Shown one piece after another: positions 26,612 to 34,219 of a DNA stretch of 64,000 nucleotides. Position 1 is the stretch's first letter. Each line of letters opens with the position of its first letter. This DNA comes from Pseudomonas sp. Irchel s3h14 (lineage in GTDB: Bacteria > Pseudomonadota > Gammaproteobacteria > Pseudomonadales > Pseudomonadaceae). Made by a program: the position numbers and the translations under genes. Under the pieces are notes generated by a model. The model made no database searches, had not been told where the DNA came from, and saw nothing but the letters and a program-made list of their open reading frames with translations. The stretch spans positions 1 through 64,000 of the forward strand of contig NZ_FYDJ01000001.1 of assembly GCF_900187425.1 (NCBI RefSeq), in the 5' to 3' direction.

Positions 26612-26791
26612 ATGCCCGATACCAATCCGCTTTTGCAGGCCCAGAGGCCGTTGCCCGCTGACACAACGGTTTACTCGACATGGGCCGATTTGAACCAGCT
26701 CTTCATCGAACAACTGGCGAATGGGCTCGTGCTGCAATCGCCGTTGGCCAGCGCGGTGCGGAGCTTGTCGACATCGACCTGCATCATGTAG
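26612..26791 (+). CDS. Possible small ORF with strong ribosome binding site, unknown
   Basis: 59 aa, beginning MPDTNPLLQAQRPLPADTTV. AAGGA lies 7 nt before the ATG, and a TATAGG-like -10 region lies further upstream (about 26570). The reading frame enters the 3' end of the convergent phosphatase gene from 26671 on, after which the residues look like antisense noise (ending STSTCIM). The first 20 codons look like a genuine start of a protein-coding gene. It may be the remnant 5' end of a gene cut off by the neighbouring insertion, or a short real ORF. I do not recognise the product. Confidence 0.35.
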   Translation: MPDTNPLLQAQRPLPADTTVYSTWADLNQLFIEQLANGLVLQSPLASAVRSLSTSTCIM

Positions 26792-27315
26792 CGGACGCCG
26801 TCCTTGAAATGAGTGCTGTCACCAAAACCGCCCTGGGTCATTTCGTTCAGGGCGTCTTCCTTGCTCCAGCCCTGCACCACGACCCGGTACATGGCCGCCA
26901 TCAGGCCCGTGCGGTCCGAACCATGTTTACAGTGCATCAGCACCGGCCCCTCGGCTTCGGCAGTCTGGATCGTACGAAGGGCTTTGAGTACATCCGCGTC
27001 ATCCACATGGTTGGTGCGATAGGGCAGCTGTACTTGTGCGATACCTGGCGCGGATAACCAGCTTGAATCCGACTCTGGGAGGAAAGTGATAACGGTACCG
27101 ACCTTGAGTTTTTCCAGTAACGGCACGGCGCCTCTGTCGGGCAATGCACTGCGATAGAGCGTCGGGGACATTTTGAAGAGGTTGTATTGCACCTCGACCG
27201 ATTGAGCCCACTCCGCAGGTCGGGGCAACGCACTGTCGTCGGCAAGGGCCAGCGGCAGGTTCAAAAGTGCGGCCAGCGACAGACAAATCGCCGGGATACA
27301 ACGCGGTAGAGACAT
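26671..27315 (-). CDS. Periplasmic dual-specificity/tyrosine phosphatase-like protein
   Basis: 214 aa. A signal peptide (residues 1-25, ending PLALA) is followed by a cysteine-based phosphatase domain with the CX5R loop VLMHCKHGSDRTGLM (C about 139, R about 145) and the upstream general-acid region TNHVDDADV. Such secreted phosphatases are found in many proteobacteria; substrates are mostly unknown, possibly phosphoproteins, phytate or inositol phosphates. It is divergent from the gluconate dehydrogenase operon across 300 bp and convergent with yheV and the short ORF at 26612. Confidence 0.75.
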   Translation of the reverse strand: MSLPRCIPAICLSLAALLNLPLALADDSALPRPAEWAQSVEVQYNLFKMSPTLYRSALPDRGAVPLLEKLKVGTVITFLPESDSSWLSAPGIAQVQLPYRTNHVDDADVLKALRTIQTAEAEGPVLMHCKHGSDRTGLMAAMYRVVVQGWSKEDALNEMTQGGFGDSTHFKDGVRYMMQVDVDKLRTALANGDCSTSPFASCSMKSWFKSAHVE

Positions 27316-27615
27316 GCTCGGGGTGACCGTTCAGGAAGAATCGGGAAGATGACGCCCAGCTTCATCCCCGAGCGGTCAAAGGCCTGTGACCCCTCTGTCA
27401 AAGAATCGTGAATCGGCCGATCGCTTTCATTGCAAAACCGAGGTTTTTTAGCTGAATCGGTTCATCTTTATGCTTAGCCTGCTACCATTTGTTTCTCCAT
27501 ATTACCGATGCGCCCTATTGCTCCCCCGCTTGGTGGCGATCTGCATCGGTGCCAAAACGAAAAGTCGTCCTGCGAGACGGCTGAAAAACCGCTATGCCTG
27601 ATGAGGTGCCACCCT
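27316..27615. other. Divergent intergenic region, phosphatase / gluconate dehydrogenase
   Basis: 300 bp with no convincing gene. It is more AT-rich in the middle (27420-27510). A GAGG lies 6-7 nt before the dehydrogenase start at 27616. Promoters for both directions should be here; I cannot place them with confidence. Confidence 0.45.
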
Positions 27616-28356
27616 ATGTCCGATCAAGATCGAGACAACCCGCGGCGTGAGTTTTTGCGCAAAACCCTGACCTTGATCCCGGTGGTCACCGTTGCCAGCA
27701 CCGGTCTGGGCAGCACGGTCCTGATGGGCGCGCCCGAAGCAGCCCCGGCCAGTTCCGGCAAAGCGCCGGTCAGCACCAGCACCTATGAACCCAGCTACTT
27801 CACCGCCGAAGAATGGACGTTCATCCAGGCGGCTGTCGCCCAGCTGATTCCAAGCGATGCCCAAGGGCCAGGCGCTCTGGAAGCCGGTGTGCCCGAATAC
27901 ATCGACCGCCAGATGAACACGCCTTACGCGGCCGGTGCGCTGTGGTTCATGCAGGGACCGTTCAACGCAGACGCTGCTCCGGAAATGGGCTGGCAGAGCA
28001 AACTGGTGCCCAAAGAGATTTATCGCCTGGGCATCGCCGCCACGGATGCTTGGTCGAAAGCGTTCAACGGTAAAGTATTTGCTGAGCAAGACAGCGCTAC
28101 CCGAGACGATTTGCTCAAGCAACTCGAGGCCGGAAAACCTCAGTTCGACAGTGTTCCAGCGAAGATTTTCTTCAACCTGCTGCTGCAAAACACCAAAGAA
28201 GGGTTCTTCTGCGACCCGATTCACGGCGGCAATAAAGGCATGGTCGGCTGGACCATGATCGGCTTCCCCGGCGCCCGCGCCGATTTCATGGATTGGGTGG
28301 AACGCAACGAGCAATACCCCTTCCCGGCAGTTTCGATTCGCGGCGAGAGGGCGTAA
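27616..28356 (+). CDS. Gluconate 2-dehydrogenase gamma (small) subunit
   Basis: 246 aa, gluconate 2-dehydrogenase subunit 3 family. A twin-arginine signal (RREFLRKTLTLIPVV, about residues 10-25) marks export in folded form; in this family the small subunit carries the flavoprotein through Tat with it. The body includes FTAEEWTFIQAAVAQLIPSD and NLLLQNTKEGFFCDPIHGGN. ATG 27616 is the start because the Tat signal must be N-terminal. First gene of a three-gene operon; the next ATG follows after 2 bp. Confidence 0.85.
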   Translation: MSDQDRDNPRREFLRKTLTLIPVVTVASTGLGSTVLMGAPEAAPASSGKAPVSTSTYEPSYFTAEEWTFIQAAVAQLIPSDAQGPGALEAGVPEYIDRQMNTPYAAGALWFMQGPFNADAAPEMGWQSKLVPKEIYRLGIAATDAWSKAFNGKVFAEQDSATRDDLLKQLEAGKPQFDSVPAKIFFNLLLQNTKEGFFCDPIHGGNKGMVGWTMIGFPGARADFMDWVERNEQYPFPAVSIRGERA

Positions 28357-28358
28357 GC

Positions 28359-30143
28359 ATGGCAACGGTAATGAAGAAGGTCGACGCAGTGATCGTCGGT
28401 TTTGGCTGGACGGGCGCGATCATGGCGAAGGAGCTGACAGAAGCCGGCCTGAATGTGCTGGCGCTGGAGCGCGGGCCGATGCAGGACACTTACCCCGACG
28501 GCAACTATCCACAGGTGATCGACGAACTCACCTACAGCGTGCGGAAAAAACTCTTCCAGGACATTTCCAAAGAGACCGTGACCATTCGCCATAGCGTGAA
28601 TGACATCGCGCTACCGAACCGCCAACTGGGCGCCTTCCTGCCCGGCAATGGTGTCGGCGGCGCCGGTTTGCACTGGTCCGGCGTGCACTTTCGGGTCGAC
28701 CCGATCGAGTTGCGCATGCGCAGCCACTACGAAGAACGCTACGGCAAAAGCTTCATCCCCAAGGACATGACCATTCAGGACTTCGGCGTCAGCTATGAAG
28801 AGCTGGAACCGTTTTTCGATTACGCCGAGAAGGTCTTTGGCACTTCGGGTCAGGCGTGGACGGTGAAGGGTCAGTTGGTCGGCGAAGGCAAGGGCGGCAA
28901 CCCGTACGCGCCGGATCGTTCGAATCATTTCCCGCTGGAATCGCAGAAGAACACTGTTTCCGCACAGCTGTTTCAGAAAGCGGCCACCGCAGTGGGTTAC
29001 AAACCCTACAACCTGCCCTCGGCCAATACGTCAGGCCCCTACACCAACCCCTACGGCGCTCAGATGGGCCCGTGCAACTTCTGCGGTTTTTGCAGCGGCT
29101 ATGTCTGCTACATGTATTCCAAGGCATCGCCGAACGTAAACATTCTGCCGGCGCTCAAACCGCTGCCCAATTTCGAGTTGCGGCCCAACTCCCACGTACT
29201 GCGGGTCAATCTCGACAGCACCAAGAGCAAGGCGACAGGCGTGACCTACATCGACGGCCAGGGCCGGGAGGTCGAGCAGCCGGCAGACCTGGTGATCCTC
29301 GGTGCCTTCCAGTTCCACAATGTGCGGCTGATGTTGCTTTCGGGTATCGGCAAACCGTACGACCCGATCAGCGGCGAAGGCGTGGTCGGCAAAAACTTCG
29401 CCTACCAGAACATGGCCACCATCAAGGCCTACTTCGACAAAGACACCCACACCAATAACTTTATCGGTGCCGGCGGTAACGGCGTGGCGGTGGATGACTT
29501 CAACGCCGACAACTTCGATCACGGCCCCCATGGTTTCGTCGGCGGCTCGCCGATGTGGGTCAACCAGGCAGGCAGCCGACCGATCGCTGGCACATCCAAC
29601 CCGCCGGGCACCCCGGCCTGGGGCAGTGCCTGGAAACGTGCCACCGCCGATTACTACACCCATCAAGTGTCGATGGATGCCCACGGCGCGCATCAATCCT
29701 ACCGCGGCAACTACCTCGATCTAGACCCGGTGTACCGCGATGCCTACGGCTTGCCGCTATTGCGGATGACCTTCGACTGGCAGGAAAACGACATCAAGAT
29801 GAACCGCTTCATGGTCGAGAAAATGGGCAAGATCGCCGAAGCGATGAGCCCCAAGGCCATCGCCGTACTGGGCAAGAAGGTTGGCGATCACTTCAACACC
29901 GCGTCTTACCAGACCACCCACCTTAACGGTGGCGCGATCATGGGCACCGACCCGAAAACCAGCGCTCTGAACCGTTACTTGCAGAGCTGGGACGTACACA
30001 ACGTTTTCGTCCCCGGAGCGTCAGCTTTCCCACAAGGTCTGGGCTACAACCCTACCGGCCTGGTGGCAGCTTTGACCTACTGGTCGGCCCGGGCGATCCG
30101 CGAGCAGTACCTGAAAAACCCCGGCCCGCTGGTTCAGGCTTAA
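28359..30143 (+). CDS. Gluconate 2-dehydrogenase flavoprotein (GMC family) subunit
   Basis: 594 aa. GMC oxidoreductase with FAD motif VIVGFGWTGAIMAKEL (residues about 9-24) and catalytic histidines in the C-terminal THLNGGAIMGTDPKTSALN and NVFVPGASAFPQGLGYNPT blocks. It oxidises gluconate to 2-ketogluconate in the periplasm, or a related polyol/sugar acid such as 2-ketogluconate or sorbitol. It has no signal peptide, consistent with Tat co-export by the small subunit. A CNFCGFCSGYVC cluster of cysteines (about 247-258) could hold an iron-sulfur centre. Substrate is inferred from family. Confidence 0.85.
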   Translation: MATVMKKVDAVIVGFGWTGAIMAKELTEAGLNVLALERGPMQDTYPDGNYPQVIDELTYSVRKKLFQDISKETVTIRHSVNDIALPNRQLGAFLPGNGVGGAGLHWSGVHFRVDPIELRMRSHYEERYGKSFIPKDMTIQDFGVSYEELEPFFDYAEKVFGTSGQAWTVKGQLVGEGKGGNPYAPDRSNHFPLESQKNTVSAQLFQKAATAVGYKPYNLPSANTSGPYTNPYGAQMGPCNFCGFCSGYVCYMYSKASPNVNILPALKPLPNFELRPNSHVLRVNLDSTKSKATGVTYIDGQGREVEQPADLVILGAFQFHNVRLMLLSGIGKPYDPISGEGVVGKNFAYQNMATIKAYFDKDTHTNNFIGAGGNGVAVDDFNADNFDHGPHGFVGGSPMWVNQAGSRPIAGTSNPPGTPAWGSAWKRATADYYTHQVSMDAHGAHQSYRGNYLDLDPVYRDAYGLPLLRMTFDWQENDIKMNRFMVEKMGKIAEAMSPKAIAVLGKKVGDHFNTASYQTTHLNGGAIMGTDPKTSALNRYLQSWDVHNVFVPGASAFPQGLGYNPTGLVAALTYWSARAIREQYLKNPGPLVQA

Positions 30144-30155
30144 GGAGCGATGACC

Positions 30156-31457
30156 ATGAAAGCACTTGTTATCGCGACCCTGGCGCTGCTCGGTTGTGGC
30201 TCGATCAACGCCGCTGAAATCGATCAAAACCTGATCAAACAAGGCGAGTACCTCGCCCGAGCGGGTGACTGCGTGGCTTGCCATACCGCCAAGGACGGCA
30301 AGCCGTTCGCCGGCGGCCTGCCGATGGAAACGCCGATCGGGACGATCTACTCCACCAATATCACTCCGGATAAAACCGGGCTGGGCGACTACAGCTTTGA
30401 GGATTTCGACAAAGCAGTCCGGCATGGTGTCGCCAAAAACGGTAGTACCTTGTACCCGGCCATGCCGTATCCGTCCTACGCCAGTGTCAACGAAACCGAC
30501 ATGAACGCCTTGTACGCCTACTTCATGCACGGCGTAGCTCCGGTGGCTCAAGAGAACAAGGACAGCGACATTCCGTGGCCCTTGAGCATGCGCTGGCCGC
30601 TGACTGGCTGGCGCTGGATGTTTGCCCCGGCCGTGGCGGACTACAAAGCGGCACTCGGCGAAGATGCCGTGGTCAGCCGTGGGGCTTATCTGGTCGAGGG
30701 CTTGGGACATTGCGGTGCGTGCCATACGCCGCGTGCCCTGACCATGCAGGAAAAAGCCCTGAGTGCCGGCGAAGGCAGTGCATTTCTGTCAGGCAGTGCG
30801 CCACTGGAAGGCTGGATCGCGAAAAGTCTGCGCGGCGATCACAAAGACGGCCTGGGCAGCTGGAGCGAAGAACAACTGGTGCAGTTCCTCAAGACCGGTC
30901 GCAGCGATCGTAGCGCGGTGTTTGGTGGCATGAGTGATGTGGTGACGCACAGCATGCAGTACATGACCGACAACGATCTGACCGCGATTGCCCGTTACCT
31001 CAAGTCCTTGCCGGCGAATGATCCCGACGATCAGCCGCACCAGTACGACAAACAGGTCGCACAGGCGCTGTGGAACGGGGACGACAGCAAGCCTGGCGCT
31101 TCGGTGTACATCGATAACTGCGCGGCCTGTCACCGTACCGATGGCCATGGCTACACCAAAGTGTTCCCGGCGCTGGCGGGCAACCCGGTGTTGCAGTCGG
31201 AGGATCCGACGTCGCTGATTCACATCGTGCTCAAGGGCGGTACGCTGCCGGCGACTCACACGGCCCCTTCGACCTTTACCATGCCGGGATTCGCCTGGCG
31301 CTTGTCGGATCAGGAAGTGGCGGATGTGGTGAGTTTCATTGCCACTAGTTGGGGAAACAAAGGTGCCACTGTTAAAGCCAGTGATGTAATGGCGTTAAGG
31401 GAAGACGAAATGAAAACGACTTCAAATGATGACATTGGCCAAGCGACGACTCATTAA
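30156..31457 (+). CDS. Gluconate 2-dehydrogenase cytochrome c subunit (triheme)
   Basis: 433 aa. A signal peptide (about residues 1-20, ending SINA) and three heme c motifs: CVACH, CGACH and CAACH (near residues 41, 188 and 330). It passes electrons from the flavoprotein to ubiquinone. ATG 30156 is preferred over an ATG two codons earlier, because AAGGAG at 30142-30147 is then 8 nt away. It is the last gene of the operon, followed by a terminator. The acidic tail after the third domain is variable. Confidence 0.9.
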   Translation: MKALVIATLALLGCGSINAAEIDQNLIKQGEYLARAGDCVACHTAKDGKPFAGGLPMETPIGTIYSTNITPDKTGLGDYSFEDFDKAVRHGVAKNGSTLYPAMPYPSYASVNETDMNALYAYFMHGVAPVAQENKDSDIPWPLSMRWPLTGWRWMFAPAVADYKAALGEDAVVSRGAYLVEGLGHCGACHTPRALTMQEKALSAGEGSAFLSGSAPLEGWIAKSLRGDHKDGLGSWSEEQLVQFLKTGRSDRSAVFGGMSDVVTHSMQYMTDNDLTAIARYLKSLPANDPDDQPHQYDKQVAQALWNGDDSKPGASVYIDNCAACHRTDGHGYTKVFPALAGNPVLQSEDPTSLIHIVLKGGTLPATHTAPSTFTMPGFAWRLSDQEVADVVSFIATSWGNKGATVKASDVMALREDEMKTTSNDDIGQATTH

Positions 31458-31465
31458 ATAAAATA

Positions 31466-31499
31466 AAAAAGCGGCATGGAAACTCCATACCGCTTTTTT
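31466..31499. terminator. Terminator of the gluconate dehydrogenase operon
   Basis: The hairpin AAAAAGCGG(C)ATGGA / TCCAT(A)CCGCTTTTTT has one mismatch and an AAC loop. It has A and T runs on both sides, so it can serve the convergent small gene at 31560 too. Confidence 0.85.
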
Positions 31500-31559
31500 A
31501 GGCTTAGTTACAACCTAACGTGCACTCAATATTTACCGACTGCATGCGTTCAATCGCGA

Positions 31560-31865
31560 TTACGGATTAACGATCTTCGAATAGGCACTCGCCAAGGCCA
31601 GCAGAACGGCCTTGTCTTGTGCGTCGATGTCACCATCACCGTCCACATCAGCATGGGCGGCCCCCATGGTGAACGTCATGCCGCCATCGTTCGATACGGC
31701 CTCGCGGGTGCTCGAGTCCAGCAGAGCGTAAGTGACAGCGCGGTTTTCCGAATCGTAACCCTCTTCCTTTAGTGCAAACTGCATGGAAACCCTAACTTCT
31801 TTTGGACTAACAATAGACGCTCGCATCAGCTGCAAAAAAACACCACGATGATTGTAATTCGACAT
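31560..31865 (-). CDS. Small protein with EF-hand/dockerin-like calcium-binding motif
   Basis: 101 aa, no signal peptide and no membrane segment. The C-terminal DVDGDGDIDAQDKAVLLALA (about residues 73-92) fits a single calcium loop of the DxDxDGxID type seen in dockerin type I repeats and EF-hands. The rest (SMQFALKEEGYDSENRAVTYALLDSSTREAVS) matches nothing I know. Region GC content is lower than its neighbours. Start at 31865 is tentative; the ribosome binding site is weak, and ATGs at residues 14 and 28 are alternatives. Confidence 0.6.
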   Translation of the reverse strand: MSNYNHRGVFLQLMRASIVSPKEVRVSMQFALKEEGYDSENRAVTYALLDSSTREAVSNDGGMTFTMGAAHADVDGDGDIDAQDKAVLLALASAYSKIVNP

Positions 31866-32063
31866 TAATTAATTCCATTTAATAGTTAAACACGACAACT
31901 TCGTGCGCAACAGATATTACTAATAGCTCTTATAACTATGCCAGGTGTTATATGTATCTCATGGTGACGAACGCTTTAACCAATCGATAGAAATACAAAG
32001 AACCAGGTTTTTTGTAATTAACAGGCGCCGAACGGCACTGGCCGAATTTGTCGAGGCCCTATA

Positions 32064-32079
32064 CTGTATGAACATACAG
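32064..32079 (+). promoter_or_regulatory. LexA (SOS) box before the radical SAM gene
   Basis: CTGTATGAACATACAG fits the CTG-N10-CAG SOS operator with near-perfect dyad symmetry. It ends 16 bp before the ATG at 32096. The position implies that LexA would cover the promoter or start of transcription. PA0069, the P. aeruginosa counterpart, was reported in the LexA regulon. Confidence 0.85.
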
Positions 32080-32095
32080 CCAAAGGACCTTGTCG

Positions 32096-33154
32096 ATGCC
32101 TACCCCCCTGCCACCTCGCGGCCGCGGCACCGCCACCAACCCGCACAACCGTTTCGCGCCGAATCGCTCGGTGGCCGAGGATGACGGCTGGTATCAGGAA
32201 GCGCCGATCACCCAAGGCACCGAGGTGCGCATCGAAACGGCGAAAACCATCATCACTCGCAACAACTCGCCGGACTTGCCCTTCGATCGTTCGATCAATC
32301 CCTATCGCGGCTGCGAGCATGGCTGCATCTATTGCTACGCGCGGCCCAGCCACGCTTATTGGGACATGTCGCCAGGGCTGGATTTCGAAACCAAGCTGAT
32401 CGCCAAGACCAACGCAGCCGATGTGCTGGAAGAACAACTGTCCAAGCGCGACTATCAATGCGCGCCGATCAATCTGGGCTCCAATACGGATCCTTATCAG
32501 CCGATCGAGCGCGAGCACAAAATCACCCGCAAAACCCTCGAAGTCCTGCTGCGTTATCGTCACCCGGTGACCATCATTACCAAGGGCTCGCTGATTCTTC
32601 GGGATCTGGACTTGCTGGTCGAACTCGCCGAGCAAAGGCTGGTGGCGGTGATGATCAGCCTTACCACCCTGGACGACGAGCTCAAACGCATCCTCGAGCC
32701 GCGCGCCGCGGCACCCAAGGCTCGGTTGCGGGCGATCCGCGTGATGCGTGAAGCGGGAATTCCGGTGGGCGTTCTGTGCTCGCCGATGATTCCGATGATC
32801 AACGACAGCGAACTCGAAAGCCTGCTCACCGAAGCGCATGCCGCGGGGGCGCAAAGTGCGGCCTACATGATGCTGCGCCTGCCACTGGAAGTTGCACCGC
32901 TGTTCGAAGAATGGCTGGCGGCCCACTATCCTCAGCGTGCCGCTCATGTGTTGAGCCTGATTCGTCAGAGCCGTGGTGGCGAGCTCTACGACAGTCGCTT
33001 TGGTGCCCGGATGCGCGGCGAAGGACCGTTTGCCGATCTGCTGGCGCAGCGCTTTGCCAAAACCATCAAACGTCTGGGTCTCAATCGTCGGGAAGGTTTC
33101 AATCTGGACTGCGAAGCCTTCTGTCCGCCGGGTCGCCAGATGTCGTTGATTTGA
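32096..33154 (+). CDS. PA0069-family radical SAM protein (SplB-like)
   Basis: 352 aa. Radical SAM enzyme with the cluster motif CEHGCIYCYAR (about residues 76-86). It resembles spore photoproduct lyase, a DNA lesion repair enzyme. Preceded by a LexA box, so it is probably induced by DNA damage. ATG 32096 is the start, because AAAGGAC lies 8 nt upstream; a TTG two codons earlier is less likely. The blocks INLGSNTDPYQPIEREHKITR and VTIITKGSLILRDLDLL are typical of the family. The substrate is unknown; DNA repair is inference from family and regulation. Confidence 0.85.
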   Translation: MPTPLPPRGRGTATNPHNRFAPNRSVAEDDGWYQEAPITQGTEVRIETAKTIITRNNSPDLPFDRSINPYRGCEHGCIYCYARPSHAYWDMSPGLDFETKLIAKTNAADVLEEQLSKRDYQCAPINLGSNTDPYQPIEREHKITRKTLEVLLRYRHPVTIITKGSLILRDLDLLVELAEQRLVAVMISLTTLDDELKRILEPRAAAPKARLRAIRVMREAGIPVGVLCSPMIPMINDSELESLLTEAHAAGAQSAAYMMLRLPLEVAPLFEEWLAAHYPQRAAHVLSLIRQSRGGELYDSRFGARMRGEGPFADLLAQRFAKTIKRLGLNRREGFNLDCEAFCPPGRQMSLI

Positions 33155-33397
33155 GGACAATTGACCTATTGTTGGGTAGTGTGAAATGCACTTTGCCACT
33201 ACGCCGGTCACACTTTTTGTAACCTGGAACACACGTTCTAGAGCGGTTTATTCAGTTTGAGTTAAGTTTCGGCCGCTACCTTGTTCATCGAGTGACTGAC
33301 GGGTCTAGATACTCGGCCTGGATGTTTTTTAAACAGCCACTGGCTTCACACCGGACAAAACGGGAAAATTCCCTGACTCCGCCAAAGAGGATGAATC

Positions 33398-34129
33398 ATG
33401 AGTGACAAGGATAAACAGCCGTTGGCTGCGTCGGCTTCAGCCCAACCCGAGGCGGAAACCGCCGATGCAGCGCTGCAGCATATTGTTGACGGCTTTTTGC
33501 ATTTTCATCACGAAGTTTTTCCACAGCAGGAAGAACTCTTCAAAAAACTCGCCACGGCCCAGAGCCCCAGAGCGATGTTCATCGCCTGCGCCGATTCGCG
33601 CATCGTTCCTGAGCTGATCACCCAAAGCGCCCCCGGCGACCTGTTCGTCACCCGTAACGTCGGCAACGTTGTGCCGCCTTATGGGCAAATGAACGGCGGT
33701 GTTTCCACGGCGATCGAATACGCCGTTCTGGCCCTCGGTGTGCAACACATCATCATCTGCGGGCACTCTGACTGTGGCGCGATGCGCGCAGTGCTCAACC
33801 CGCAAAGCCTGGAAAAAATGCCGACGGTCAAAGCCTGGTTGCGTCATGCCGAAGTGGCAAAAACCATGGTCCAGGAAAACTGCCATTGCGCTGACGAAAA
33901 CGAAAGCATGCACGTCCTCACCGAGGAGAATGTGATCGCCCAGCTGCAACATTTGCGCACGCACCCGTCGGTTGCCTCGCGCATGGCCAATGGTCAGCTG
34001 TTTATCCATGGTTGGATCTACAACATCGAAACCAGCGAAATCAGAGCTTACGACGCGGACAAGGGTTGTTTCCTGCCGCTCGATGGCAGCCATCCGATTC
34101 CGGTGGCGACGCCTAAAGCGCGCTTCTAA
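33398..34129 (+). CDS. Beta carbonic anhydrase
   Basis: 243 aa. Zinc enzyme that interconverts CO2 and bicarbonate. Zinc ligands: the cysteine of CADSRIVPE and the H/C pair of CGHSDCGAM. Typical also are LFVTRNVGNVVPPY and GWIYNIETSEIRAYD. The first 20 residues are a charged extension. Next gene is a SulP-family transporter, 90 bp downstream in the same direction, a common pairing for bicarbonate use. No signal peptide, so cytoplasmic. Confidence 0.92.
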   Translation: MSDKDKQPLAASASAQPEAETADAALQHIVDGFLHFHHEVFPQQEELFKKLATAQSPRAMFIACADSRIVPELITQSAPGDLFVTRNVGNVVPPYGQMNGGVSTAIEYAVLALGVQHIIICGHSDCGAMRAVLNPQSLEKMPTVKAWLRHAEVAKTMVQENCHCADENESMHVLTEENVIAQLQHLRTHPSVASRMANGQLFIHGWIYNIETSEIRAYDADKGCFLPLDGSHPIPVATPKARF

Positions 34130-34219
34130 ATCTTCCTAAATTATTGTGTGGTTTAGTCGAGGCTGCTGATCAAGCAGCCCGGCTTCGCCACGCCTGAAGA
34201 AAACTTCGGGAGAGTCACC

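Noticed and set aside
30150..31457. Start of the triheme cytochrome at ATG 30150
   Set aside because: The ribosome binding site would be only 2 nt away; ATG 30156 gives an 8-nt spacing and a normal signal peptide.
32018..33232. 404-codon open frame on the minus strand
   Set aside because: Antisense to the radical SAM gene; no start signal and no known domain.
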